A DNA stretch of 64,000 nucleotides from DASSUW01 sp963830725. GTDB lineage: Bacteria; Actinomycetota; Thermoleophilia; Solirubrobacterales; Solirubrobacteraceae. The stretch spans positions 496,001 through 560,000 of the forward strand of contig CAWHNO010000002.1 in NCBI GenBank assembly GCA_963830725.1. The letters run 5' to 3'. This document shows positions 36,007 through 44,357 of the stretch, one piece after another; position 1 is the stretch's first letter, and the number at the start of each line of letters is the position of its first letter. The translations under genes were made by a program, and so were the position numbers. The notes beneath the pieces were generated by a model. It did no database searches, had not been told where the DNA came from, and saw only the letters and a program-made list of their open reading frames with translations.

Positions 36007-37019
36007 GCCCGTGCTCCTCCCTTCAGGGCCTCGAGCTCCGACCACGTCGCGGCCGGGAGCGGGACCCCCTCGTGCGCGCGTTGCGCGCGCGTGCGTCGTT
36101 CGATCTCGCCCGGGACGAGCACGGCGTCGAAGCCGCGCGCCGGCTTGCTGGCGGCGAGCGCGGAACAGAACGCCTCGGTCTCGTCCTCGAAGTCGTGGGG
36201 CGGCACGAAGGCGGCCGGGTCGAGCGCGATCAGCACCGTGCCGTTGGCCGCCTCGCCCTGCTCGCCGAACACGCCGGTGCCGGCCAGGACGCCGCCGACG
36301 AGTTGGATCATCACGCTGAGTCCCGAGCCCTTGTGGGCGCCCACGGGCAGCAGCGCGCCGCCCGCATAGAAGTCGGCGGGATCGCGCGACGGCTCGCCGT
36401 TGGCGTCCACGAGCACGCCGTCGGGCACCCGCTCTTGGCGGGCGAGGGCGACGGCCAGCTTGCCCTCGGGCATCGTCGCGGTCGACCAGTCCATCACCAG
36501 CGGCGCTGCCGGAGGCCGCCGCGGCGCGGCCCAGGCCAGCGGGTTGGTGCCCAGCCGGCGTTCGCGGCCGCCGAACGGCGCCACCGTCGGCTCGGCGTTG
36601 CAGAACGCGAGCGCGACCAGGCCCTCGTCGGCAAGGTGCTCGACCCACTCGCCCAGCCGGCCGACGTGGTTGGCGCGCCGGACCGCCGCCGCGGCGACGC
36701 CCTCCTCGCGCGCCAGGCCGGCAAGCTCGGCGACCGCGAGCCGGGCCGCGACCTGGCCGAAGCCACCGTGGCCGTCGACGATCACCACCGACCCGCGGCG
36801 CTCGACGACCTCGGGCTCGGCCGCGGGATCGACCTGGCCATCGCGCACGAACTGCAGGTACGGGGTGAGCCGGCGGACGCCGTGCGAGTCGTGCCCGCGC
36901 AGGTTCGACTCCACGAGCGACTCGGCGACCGCGGCGGCGGTCGCCGGCGGTGCCCCTGCGTCCTCCAGGACGTCCTGGGCGAGGTGCAGCAGTTCCCCTG
37001 CGCTGTAGATGCTTTCCAT
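36003..37019 (-). CDS. Ldh family oxidoreductase (malate/L-lactate/ureidoglycolate dehydrogenase type)
   Basis: A 338-residue NAD(P)-dependent dehydrogenase of the Ldh_2 fold: LVESNLRGHDSHGVRRLTPY with the signature histidine, VRRANHVGRLGEWVEHLADE, LGTNPLAWAAPR, LVMDWSTATMPEGKL, and PVGAHKGSGLSVMIQLVGGV. It reduces or oxidises 2-oxo/2-hydroxy acids; here possibly a sugar acid. It leads an operon with the MHS transporter and mannitol-dehydrogenase gene, and is divergent from a PfkB kinase with a 51-bp gap. Confidence 0.88.
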   Translation of the reverse strand: MESIYSAGELLHLAQDVLEDAGAPPATAAAVAESLVESNLRGHDSHGVRRLTPYLQFVRDGQVDPAAEPEVVERRGSVVIVDGHGGFGQVAARLAVAELAGLAREEGVAAAAVRRANHVGRLGEWVEHLADEGLVALAFCNAEPTVAPFGGRERRLGTNPLAWAAPRRPPAAPLVMDWSTATMPEGKLAVALARQERVPDGVLVDANGEPSRDPADFYAGGALLPVGAHKGSGLSVMIQLVGGVLAGTGVFGEQGEAANGTVLIALDPAAFVPPHDFEDETEAFCSALAASKPARGFDAVLVPGEIERRTRAQRAHEGVPLPAATWSELEALKGGARA

Positions 37020-37070
37020 GTGACGGAACGTGATTCGCTCAGATGGAAACTGGGAACATCCTTGCCCGAG

Positions 37071-38026
37071 ATGGGCGGCCGCAAACACGATGTGCTGGTC
37101 CTCGGCGAGGTGCTGGTGGAGCTCACCGCGCCGGTGCCGCTGCGGCGCGCGACAACGCTGCGGTTGTCGTGCTCGGGCGACGCGCTCAACGCGGCTGCGG
37201 CGGCCGCCGCGGCCGGCGCCGCGGTCGCTTTGGTGACAGCGGTCGGCGACGACGAGCTGGGCGACCGGATCGTCGAGTTCGCCGCCGCGCGGGGGATCGA
37301 CACGGCGTACGTGCGGCGGCGGCCCGAGCCCAACGGCGTCTACTTCGCGGGCGCGGGCGGGGAGTTCGTGTACGCGCGCCGCGGCAGCGCAGGCTCGACG
37401 CTCGGGCCCGACGACGTGGCGCGCGCGCCGCTGCGCGACGCCGGCGCGGTCGTGGTGAGCGGCATCACGCAGGCGCTGTCGCCGTCGTGCGCGGCGGCCG
37501 TCGACGCGGCGGTCGCGGCCGCCGGCGGCCACGTGGTCTACGACCCGAACTTCCGCGCGCGGCTGACCAGCGAGAGCGAGGCGCGCGCGGCGCTCGAGCG
37601 CGTGGCTCCGCACGCCGCGCTCGTCACGCCGGCGTGCCCGGACGACACGCGCGCCCTGCTCGGCACGACCGACCCCGCCACCGCCGCGGCGCGGGTGCGC
37701 GATCTCGGCGCCGCGGCCGTGGCCGTCACGATGGGCTCGCGCGGCCTCTTCGTCGACGCCGCGGAGCGGCTCGAGCGGCTCGATGGGCGCAGCCGCACGC
37801 GGTTCGACTGGCTCGCCGCGGCGCCCGGTTCGAGCTCGCGGCGGCGCCGGCACCCGAGATCGTCGACGCCACCGGCGCCGGCGACGTCTTGGCCGGCACC
37901 GCCGCCGCCCGCCTCGCGCTCGGCGACGAGCTCGTCACCGCCCTCCGCCACGCGACCGCGGCTGCGGCACGCTCGCTCGCCGGCCCGGCGGACGGGCTGG
38001 CTGGCGGCGGCCTACGCTGGGATCTC
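37071..38026 (+). CDS. PfkB-family carbohydrate kinase (KDG kinase-like), frame slip near the end
   Basis: About 310 residues. VLVLGEVLVELTAPVPLRRA, CSGDALNAAAAAAAAGAAVA, YDPNFRARLTSESEARAALE, LVTPACPDD, and after the slip near 37825 the PfkB anion-hole motif EIVDATGAGDVLAGTAAARL. The early glycine pair is replaced by CSGDALN, which is common in 2-keto-3-deoxygluconate kinases. With the SDR, MHS transporter and Ldh-family genes it suggests a route ending in KDG. The exact stop is unclear: the corrected frame runs into the GNAT start, and the other frame stops at 38096. Confidence 0.78.
38013..38018 (+). promoter_or_regulatory. -10 hexamer TACGCT before the GNAT gene
   Basis: Ends 8 nt before the ATG at 38027; leaderless start possible. 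Confidence 0.35.
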
Positions 38027-38579
38027 ATGCACCTTGGCGTCGAGCTGCTCCCGGCGCGGGGCGACGAGCGCGTCGCGGCCGAGCTCGCCGGCCTGATCAA
38101 CCGGGCGTACGAGATCGGTGAGGCGGGCCTGTGGCGGGACGGCACGGAGGAGCGGATCGACCCGCGCGAGGTCGCCGAGTCGATCCGAGCCGGGCAGATG
38201 CTCGTCGCCACCCGCGAGGGCCGGATCGTCGGCTGCGCGCGGACGCGAATCCTCGACGCGACCAAGGCGGACGTCGGGCTCATCGCCGCCGATCCGCAGG
38301 CCTGGGGCGGCGGCATCGGACGCGCCCTCGCTCGACGCCGCCGAGGACCTCGCACGCTCCCGCGACGTCACCACGATGCAACTCGAACTGCTCGTCCCGC
38401 GACACGGAACGCACCCCGGCAAGGAGCGGCTCCGCGACTGGTACTCGCGCCTGGGCTATTCGGTCATCCGCACCGTCCCGTTCGAGGAGTACGTGCCCCA
38501 CGCCGCACCCCACCTCAACGCCCCCGGAGACGTCCTCGTCTTCAACAAGCCCCTCGCCACCAGCCGTAAGGGGGTCTGA
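38027..38579 (+). CDS. GNAT family N-acetyltransferase, one frame slip
   Basis: About 183 residues. LINRAYEIGEAGLWRDGTEE, MLVATREGRIVGCARTRILD, VGLIAADPQAWGGGIGRALL with the acetyl-CoA R/Q-x-x-G-x-G/A loop, DVTTMQLELLVPRH, and LRDWYSRLGYSVIRTVPFEE. An inserted G near 38331 breaks the frame within the CoA motif. The last codons (RKGV, stop) are made of the first REP palindrome at 38566, so the tail was rewritten by insertion of that repeat. Substrate unknown. Confidence 0.8.
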
Positions 38580-38588
38580 CCCCCTTAC
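38566..38588. repeat. REP-like palindrome 1
   Basis: Arms GTAAGGGGGTC and GACCCCCTTAC around a single T (23 nt). The GNAT stop codon TGA (38577-38579) is inside it. First of a pair 12 bp apart, upstream of the REP-associated transposase gene. Confidence 0.8.
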
Positions 38589-38600
38589 GCGCGCGCCCGC

Positions 38601-38622
38601 GTAAGGGGGTCTGACCCCCTTA
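38601..38622. repeat. REP-like palindrome 2
   Basis: Same sequence as palindrome 1 except for the last base (22 of 23 nt), in direct orientation, 36 bp before the ATG of the transposase gene. The 12-bp spacer is GCGCGCGCCCGC. Confidence 0.8.
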
Positions 38623-38658
38623 GGGGGCGAGGGTCGTGAGTTGGCGCCTACAGGTGGC

Positions 38659-39195
38659 ATGGCGCGCAAACCTCGTGAGGAGTTCCCGGGGGCTGTGGTT
38701 CACGTCTACGCCCGCGGGAATCGCAAGCACGTCATCTACGCCGACGATGTCGATCGGGAGTCGTATCTCGCGCTCCTCGGGCAGGTCGTCGCGCGCCAGC
38801 GCTGGCGGTGCCTGGCCTACTGCCTGATGGACAACCACGTCCACCTGCTCGTGGAAACGCCCGAGCCGAACCTCGGCGCGGGCATGCAGCGCCTGCACGG
38901 CATGCATGCCCAAGCCTTCAACAAGCGGCATCGGCACTCCGGCCACGTGTTCCAGGGCCGGTATGGCGCCGTGGTGATGCGGCGGGCCGGGCAGCTGTTG
39001 ACGGTTGCCCGGTACATCGCGCTGAATCCCGTCGAGGCCGGGTTGTGCGACGAGCCGGAGCAGTGGCCGTGGGCGAGCCATGCCGCCGTTGTCGGCGGCA
39101 CGGCTCCGCGGTGGCTGGACACCTCCCGGCTGCTGGCCTACTTCGGCGCCGACGGTGGCGAGCCCATGCAGCGCTACGTCGCCTTCGTCAGATGA
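38659..39195 (+). CDS. REP-associated tyrosine transposase (RAYT, Y1_Tnp family)
   Basis: A 178-residue HUH/Y1-type transposase: PGAVVHVYARGNRKHVIYAD, YLALLGQVVARQRWRCLAYC, LMDNHVHLLVETPEP with the HUH pair HVH, MQRLHGMHAQAFNKRHRHSG with the region of the catalytic tyrosine in this family, and HVFQGRYGAVVMRR then YIALNPVEAGLC. RAYTs are single-copy, domesticated relatives of IS200/IS605 that act on REP palindromes; two such palindromes lie just upstream. Start ATG at 38659 follows CAGGTGG. It looks complete. Confidence 0.92.
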   Translation: MARKPREEFPGAVVHVYARGNRKHVIYADDVDRESYLALLGQVVARQRWRCLAYCLMDNHVHLLVETPEPNLGAGMQRLHGMHAQAFNKRHRHSGHVFQGRYGAVVMRRAGQLLTVARYIALNPVEAGLCDEPEQWPWASHAAVVGGTAPRWLDTSRLLAYFGADGGEPMQRYVAFVR

Positions 39196-39496
39196 CGCGC
39201 TCCTCGCGGGTGAGCAGGCGTACGCGCCCCGCCGCGTGCCGTGCGACGTCGTCGCCGGCGGCGCGGCCCGCGTCGCTCGCGAACGCCGCCTTGAAGGCGT
39301 CCTCGTCGTCGAAATAGAGCTCGGTCACCGCGTGGTAGGGCAGGTCGGGATCGTCCTGCTCGACCACGCTGACGTGGTACTCGCGCAGGCCCGGCAGCTG
39401 CTTGCCCATCGGCGCGTGCTTCTCGAACACCCAGTCGCGGAACTCGTCGAGCGAAAGATCCTCACGGCGCTTGATCAGCGAGAACACCTTGAGCAC
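39188..39496 (-). CDS. EthD-domain protein
   Basis: A 102-residue alpha/beta-barrel protein: LKVFSLIKRREDLSLDEFRD, FEKHAPMGKQLPGLREYHVS, YHAVTELYFDDEDAFKAAFA, HAAGRVRLLTREERVI. This is the EthD/dimeric stress-barrel pattern. The GTG start shares one base with the stop of the molybdenum hydroxylase subunit (TAGTG), so it is the last gene of that operon. EthD-like proteins often accompany ring-degrading oxygenases or hydroxylases; role unknown. Its 3' end overlaps the transposase gene by 8 bp. Confidence 0.8.
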   Translation of the reverse strand: MLKVFSLIKRREDLSLDEFRDWVFEKHAPMGKQLPGLREYHVSVVEQDDPDLPYHAVTELYFDDEDAFKAAFASDAGRAAGDDVARHAAGRVRLLTREERVI

Positions 39497-40500
39497 TACG
39501 CAGCCTCCTTGGATTCCAGTGCCCGCAGGACCTTCTCGGGCGTGATCGGCAGGTCGGTGATCTGGACGCCGATCGCGTCGGTGACCGCGTTGACGATCGC
39601 CGGGATCGGCGGGTTGGCCGTCATCTCCCCCACGCCCTTCATGCCGTAGGGGCCGTTCGAGGACGGCATCTCGAGCACGACCGCCTCGATCTCGGGGAGG
39701 TCGAGCGGGCCGGGCATCAGATACGTGCTGAAGTCGCCCGGGGGATGGTCGACCGCCGGGTAGTACGGCGCGGTCGTCTCGTACAGCGCGTGCGACATGC
39801 CCATCCACGCGCCCCCGCGGATCTGGCCCTGGACGAGCTCGGGGTTGATCGCGCAGCCGATCTCGTACGCGCTGGAGAGCTTGAGCACGCGCACGTGGCC
39901 GGTCTCGGTGTCGACCTCGACGTCGGCGACCGTGCAGGCATGAGCCTCGGTCGAGTCGGGATCCATCTCGCCCGTCTCCGGCACGACCTCGCTCTTGGGC
40001 TTCATGTACATGCCGCGCCCGGAGATCGTCTTGCCGTGCTTGAAGTGCGCCGCCAGAGCGACGTCCACCACGGACATCGACGAGCCGGGCGAGCCGATCA
40101 CCCGCACGTTGCCCTCGCCGTCGGTCTCGAGGTCCTCGGGCGAGGCCTCCATCTCCTCGGCCGCCACCTCGAGCAGGACCTTCTTGGCCTCGTCCGCCGC
40201 GCGCATGATCGCGTTGCCGGCGCGGTGCGTGGCACGCGAGGCGAACGTGCCCATGCAGTGCGGCCCGGTGTCGGTGTCGCCGGTGTCGACGCGCACGGTC
40301 TCGAACGGCACGCCGAGCGCCTCGGCGCCGATCTGCGCCAGCACCGTCTTGAGGCCCTGGCCGAGGTCGACGCTCGACAGCGTGATGACGAAGTTGCCGA
40401 CCGTCGTGGCGTGCACGAGCGCCTGGGTCGGGTCGCCGCCCAGGTTCATGCCGGTCGGGTAGTTGACCGCCGCGATGCCACGTCCGTAGAGGAGGCTCAT
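39496..40500 (-). CDS. Xanthine dehydrogenase family molybdopterin subunit, C-terminal half
   Basis: A 334-residue protein that corresponds to the second half of the large Mo-binding subunit: VITLSSVDLGQGLKTVLAQI (Q-containing Mo-cofactor loop), VRVDTGDTDTGPHCMGTFAS, ACTVADVEVDTETGHVRVLK, YEIGCAINPELVQGQIRGGA, and GPYGMKGVGEMTANPPIPAI with the catalytic glutamate (GVGE). In most relatives this is fused to the N-half; here it begins with its own ATG overlapping the N-half stop (ATGA). Eubacterium nicotinate dehydrogenase is naturally split at a similar place, so a true split is plausible. Substrate unknown. Confidence 0.88.
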   Translation of the reverse strand: MSLLYGRGIAAVNYPTGMNLGGDPTQALVHATTVGNFVITLSSVDLGQGLKTVLAQIGAEALGVPFETVRVDTGDTDTGPHCMGTFASRATHRAGNAIMRAADEAKKVLLEVAAEEMEASPEDLETDGEGNVRVIGSPGSSMSVVDVALAAHFKHGKTISGRGMYMKPKSEVVPETGEMDPDSTEAHACTVADVEVDTETGHVRVLKLSSAYEIGCAINPELVQGQIRGGAWMGMSHALYETTAPYYPAVDHPPGDFSTYLMPGPLDLPEIEAVVLEMPSSNGPYGMKGVGEMTANPPIPAIVNAVTDAIGVQITDLPITPEKVLRALESKEAA

Positions 40501-41797
40501 AGCTCGTGCCCCACGAGCTCGGCGGCGGCCTTGATCGTCTCGATCAGCGTCGCGTCCTCGACGATCTTGCGGTATGGCCGCTCGTCGCCGTCCTTGTAGG
40601 CATTCAGCAATCGCAGCGTCCACGGGTCGACGCCGATCGCGCGCGAGATGCGGTCCATCTGCAGCTCGGTCGCGAACGATGCCTCGGTCACGCCGAAGCC
40701 GCGGAACGCGCTCGACGGCTGGCGGTTCGTGTACACGCAGTGCACGTCGATCGAGACGTTGGGGATCGTGTACGGGCCGGAAGCGTTGGCCGCGTGCTTG
40801 GTCGCCCCGTACGGCGAATGCCGGGAGTACGCCCCGGCGTCGTGCCACGACGTCACCTCGCGCGAGACGATCCGACCGTCGCTCATCACCCCGTCGACGA
40901 TCTTGATCCGGTTGCCCGATCGCGTCGACGACACGCGCATCTCCTCCTCGCGCGTGAAGACGTACCGCACCGGCCGGCCCGTCTTGATCGCCGCCAGGCA
41001 GGCGATCGGCTCGGTGATCACGTCGACCTTGCCGCCGAACCCGCCGCCGACCGTGCCGCCCATGAAGTGCAGCCGGCTCGGCTCGATCTGGAGGATGATC
41101 GCCGTGTTGTCGAGCGAGAAGTAGAGCGCCTGCGTGTTGGTGTGGACGGTGATCCGCCCGTCGGCCTCGGGCTTGGCGATGCAGCCGGTGGTCTCGGTCG
41201 GCGCATGCTCGGTCGGGCTGGTCTGGTAGACGCCCTCGATCACGTGGTCGGCCGTCGCGCGCGCCGCCGCGGCATCCCCGTAGCGGACCCGCCGGCAGTG
41301 GTGGCCCTCGTACCAGAAGTGGTTCGTGTCCCAGTGCGTGACGCGCGGCGCGTCCGGCTTGAGCGCCTCCTCGACGTCGAACACCGCGGGCAGCTCCTCG
41401 AGGTCCAACCGAACCCGCTTGACCGCCTCGTTCGCGGCCTCCTCGCTCTCGGCCACGATCGCCGCGATCGGCTCGCCGCGGTAGCGCACGCGCTCCTCGG
41501 CGAGCACCTGCTCCTCGTCCGGCTCGACCCCGATCAGGCAGAGGATCGTGTAGACGTTCTTCGGCACGTCCTTGGCCGTGAGGGCGGTCACGAAGCCGGG
41601 GACCTTCTCGGCCTCGCTGAAGTCGATCCCCTTGATCCGCGCGTGCACGAGCGGATTGCGGACCATCTTGAGGTGGAGCATCCCGGGGTAGCGGACGTCG
41701 TCGACGTACTCGGTGGTGCCGGTGACGTGGCCCATGCCGTCGCGCCGCTCGACGCCGCGCCCGATGACGTGGAACGGCTGCCGGCTCAGCGTGCTCA
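40497..41797 (-). CDS. Xanthine dehydrogenase family molybdopterin subunit, N-terminal half
   Basis: About 433 residues from the internal ATG at 41797, which has an AGGAGG Shine-Dalgarno sequence eight bases upstream. VIGRGVERRDGMGHVTGTTE, YVDDVRYPGMLHLKMVRNPL, VRYRGEPIAAIVAESEEAAN, TGCIAKPEADGRITVHTNTQ, MGGTVGGGFGGKVDVITEPI and PSSAFRGFGVTEASFATELQ are the hallmarks of the first half of the large Mo-subunit. As written it is in the same open frame as the upstream 2Fe-2S gene, giving a 582-residue fusion. The stop overlaps the C-half ATG. Confidence 0.85.
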
Positions 41798-42245
41798 TGC
41801 CGCGGCCTCCTGCGATGGCGGCGATGATCGACTCATAGCCCGTGCAGCGGCAGACGTTGCCGGCGATCGCCTCGGCGATCTCCTCGCGCGTCGGTGACGG
41901 GTTGCGGTCGAGCAGCGCCCGGGCGCTCATCAGCATCCCGGGCGCGCAGTACCCGCACTGGACGGCGAAGCGCTCGTGGAAGACCCGCTGCAGCGGATCG
42001 TCGTTCCAGCCCTCGAGCGTCTGCACCGACCGGCCGGCGACGTTGGCGACCGGGAGCAGGCAGGAGAGCACCGGCTCGCCGTCGACCATCACGGTGCAGC
42101 TCCCGCAGCCGCCCTGCCGGCAGCCGGCCTTGGCGGCCTTGAGCTGGAGCTGCTCGCGCAGCACGTGGTTGAGCGTGGCCAGCGGGCCGGCCATGACCTC
42201 GGTCGCGCGCCCGTTGAGCTCGAACTCGAAGACCTCAGACGGCAT
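41798..42245 (-). CDS. 2Fe-2S subunit of the molybdenum hydroxylase
   Basis: About 149 residues: N-terminal plant-type ferredoxin motif GCRQGGCGSCTVMVDGEPVL, SCLLPVANVAGRSVQTLEGW, then the second cluster VQCGYCAPGMLMSARALLDR and GNVCRCTGYESIIAAI. It carries electrons from the Mo centre to FAD. It has no stop codon of its own and runs in frame into the large-subunit ATG; removing one G in the AGGAGG run would instead give an EAAA ending with a TGA overlapping that ATG, the usual arrangement here. So the fusion may be an error. Start overlaps the FAD-subunit end by 11 bp. Confidence 0.85.
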
Positions 42246-42958
42246 GGGTCGCCTCCAGGGCTCGGCGCACGAACAACTCGGTCATGCGGCGGCGGTACCA
42301 GGCGCTGGCGATCGCGTCGGTCGGCGGATCGAGCTCGGCCGCCGCCGCGGCGCCCGCCGCCGCGGGATCGTCGAACGAACCCTCGGCGCCCGGCGAGCGG
42401 ACGGGGTGCGGCGCGACGCCGCCCAGAGCAACGCGGCCCGCCGCTGACGGCCACGGACACGACGGCCGGCGAGTTCGCCGCCCGGCGCGCCCAGCGCACG
42501 AAGACGCTGTCCGGATCCTCCTCGAACGAAACCGACACGACGATCTCCTCGCCCGGCCGGAACTCGTCCCAGAAGCGCTCGATCGGCAGCGTGCGCGACG
42601 ACAGCCGAACCTCGGCATCGAGCGCGAGCAGCGCGACGGCGACGTCGCCGCCGACCACGAGGTTGCCGCCCACCGTGGCCATGTTGCGCAGCGCCGGGCC
42701 GCCGACCGCGCGCGCGGCCGACGAGAGCGCGGGGGTGTGGTCGAGCGCGGAGACGGCGGCGAGCGACGTCATCGCGCCGATGCCGGACGAGTCGATGCCG
42801 CCGAGTCCCGCGCGCGCGAGGCCGATCACGCGCTCGGCCGCGAGCGCGCCGGCGTGCGCGGCGGGCATCACGGTCGTGCCGCCCCCCATGACCACTGCGT
42901 CGCTCAGCTCCGCGACCGCGCTCTCGGCGGAGTCCGGGAGCAGGTACTCCTTGATCAC
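42235..42958 (-). CDS. FAD-binding subunit of the molybdenum hydroxylase, one frame slip
   Basis: About 240 residues. IKEYLLPDSAESAVAELSDA, VVMGGGTTVMPAAHAGALAA, GAMTSLAAVSALD, RNMATVGGNLVVGGDVAVAL (FAD site), and ERFWDEFRPGEEIVVSVSFE match the CoxM/XdhB type. Near 42437 an extra base turns a GGC codon into GGGC; the next frame continues VALGGVAPHPVRSP and AIASAWYRRRMTELFVRRAL to the stop. It passes electrons to the final acceptor. Its ATG overlaps the cyclase stop by 4 bp. Confidence 0.83.
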
Positions 42959-43635
42959 CTCTCCTCCTCATCGATCAGGGCGAACATGCGCCCGGGGGAC
43001 CCCTCCGCCCCGCGGATCGGGACGAAGCCGGCGAAGAACGGGACGCGCCTGCCGACCGGCAGCTGCGAGAGCCCGGTCAGCTGCTGGATCAGGATCGCGC
43101 CGCGGTCGAGGATCGCCTTGTGGACGACGAAGTCCTCCGACGTGAAGTCGGGCTCGCGGGCGGAGCGCTCGCTGAAGCAGTCGAAGCCGACGACCTTGGC
43201 GCCCTGGTCCACCAGCCAGCCGGCGGCCTCGGGCTCGCAGTACGGCGAGCGCATGTAGTAGTCGGGGAAGCGCCCCCACGCCTTCTCGGTCCAATCGGTG
43301 CGGCAGAGCGCGACGTCGCCCTGCTCGATCGGCGGCGCGTGCTGCTCGAGCAGCTCGACCGTGATCGGCTCGTCCTCGCCCAGGAACGTGAGGTCGATGA
43401 CGATCGCCTGCCCGCACGTGCGGTCGAGCGAGACGTCGGCGGCGGTCTCGCCGTCGGCCGCGCAGTGGCGCCCGAAGTCGACGTGCGAGCCGGTGTGCAG
43501 CAGCATGTTGATCTCGCTCGCCTGCCAGAAGCCCGGTCCGCGGTGGTGGCTGGTCAGCTCGAGCCGCTTGTTGACCGACGGCGGGCTCAGCGTGTCCTCG
43601 CCGATCTTCAGCGTCAGGTCGACGATCCGCGTCAC
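42955..43635 (-). CDS. Cyclase family protein (metal-dependent hydrolase)
   Basis: A 226-residue cyclase/kynurenine-formamidase-type protein: TRIVDLTLKIGEDTLSPPSV, INMLLHTGSHVDFGRHCAAD (the HxGxHxD metal motif), VIDLTFLGEDEPIT, VALCRTDWTEKAW, VVGFDCFSE. The GTG start has GAGGAGGAG upstream and overlaps the regulator's TGA. Such hydrolases open rings or cleave amides; beside a molybdenum hydroxylase this suggests hydroxylation of a (hetero)cyclic compound followed by ring opening, which is an inference. It shares fold and motif, not close sequence, with the exported cyclase at 28.5 kb. Confidence 0.85.
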   Translation of the reverse strand: MTRIVDLTLKIGEDTLSPPSVNKRLELTSHHRGPGFWQASEINMLLHTGSHVDFGRHCAADGETAADVSLDRTCGQAIVIDLTFLGEDEPITVELLEQHAPPIEQGDVALCRTDWTEKAWGRFPDYYMRSPYCEPEAAGWLVDQGAKVVGFDCFSERSAREPDFTSEDFVVHKAILDRGAILIQQLTGLSQLPVGRRVPFFAGFVPIRGAEGSPGRMFALIDEEER

Positions 43636-44345
43636 AGCTCCTCCTCGCGCGCGTTGCGCTCGACGTTCTCGAGATGACGGTGCATCGCGGCGGACGCCGC
43701 CGTCGCCGTCGCGCGCGCGCAGCGCCGCGACGATCGAGCGATGGTCCTTGACGGTCTGCTCCTGCACGGCGCGGCGGGCGCCGGTCCGGCGGCGGCTGGC
43801 GAGCCCGAGCGCGCCGGATCGACTCCATGAAGCGACCGAGCATCGCGTTGTCGGCGGCGACGCGGATCGCGTCGTGCAGCTCGATGTCGGTCTCCATGAA
43901 CGCCTCGGCGTCGCCGATCGCCGCGCCGCGCGCGCTCGACGCACGCCTCGAGCAGATCGAGCGTGCCGTCGTCGATGCGCTGCGGCGGCGAGCGCCGCCA
44001 TCGCCGGCTCGACCACCTTGCGCGCCTCGAACAGCTGGTCCGAGGCGTGGTCGGACGAGCGAGAGCACGAAGGTCAGGTGGCCGCACGAGCAGCTCGGGC
44101 TCGAGCGACGAGATGTAGGTGCCGGCGCCGTGCCGCATCTCGGTTACGCCCAGCACGGTCAGCGCGCGCAGCGCCTCGCGCAGCGACGAGCGGCTCACGC
44201 CCATGGACGCCGCCAGCTCGCGCTCGGCCGGCAGCCGGTCGCCGGGGCCGAGATGGCGCTGCTGGATCAGGTCCAGCAGGCGCGAGACGATCTGCTGCGG
44301 TACCGCCTCCCTCGTGACGGTGCCGAACGCGGGTGGTCCGACCAC
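43632..44345 (-). CDS. GntR/FadR-type (FCD) regulator of the molybdenum hydroxylase operon, frame slips
   Basis: About 237 codons. N-terminal wHTH is intact: VPQQIVSRLLDLIQQRHLGP, GDRLPAERELAASMGVSRSS, LREALRALTVLGVTEMRHGA. The FCD ligand domain (44090 to 43690) is broken by several one-base slips, but fragments such as KVVEPAMAALAAAA, FMETDIELHDAIRVAADNAM and FMESIRRA appear in neighbouring frames. The GTG at 44345 is supported by TACGGT ending 6 nt upstream. A perfect FadR-like palindrome lies on the start codon, so it likely represses its own operon until a ligand binds. Confidence 0.8.
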   Translation of the reverse strand: MVGPPAFGTVTREAVPQQIVSRLLDLIQQRHLGPGDRLPAERELAASMGVSRSSLREALRALTVLGVTEMRHGAGTYISSLEPELLVRPPDLRALARPTTPRTSCSRRARWSSRRWRRSPPQRIDDGTLDLLEACVERARRGDRRRRGVHGDRHRAARRDPRRRRQRDARSLHGVDPARSGSPAAAGPAPAAPCRSRPSRTIARSSRRCARATATAASAAMHRHLENVERNAREEEL

Positions 44346-44346
44346 C
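44332..44346. promoter_or_regulatory. FadR/GntR-type operator on the start codon
   Basis: Perfect palindrome GGTGGTC-C-GACCACC containing the TGGTC-N-GACCA core known for FadR-like regulators. It covers the GTG start (44345) and the expected +1. Confidence 0.72.
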
Positions 44347-44351
44347 GGTCC

Positions 44352-44357
44352 ACCGTA
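44352..44357 (-). promoter_or_regulatory. -10 hexamer TACGGT of the GntR operon
   Basis: On the minus strand, ending 6 nt before the GTG. A TTGACA (44365-44370) is also present but only 7 bp upstream of it, too close to act as its -35. Confidence 0.5.

Noticed and set aside
33799..36369. 856-codon plus-strand frame over the MFS and mannitol-dehydrogenase genes
   Set aside because: Low-complexity Arg/His/Ala translation with no domain; the minus-strand transporter has clean MHS motifs.
37020..37070. IclR operator between the Ldh-family and PfkB genes
   Set aside because: TTCC-N7-GGAA and repeated GGAA words are present but imperfect; too weak to list as a site.
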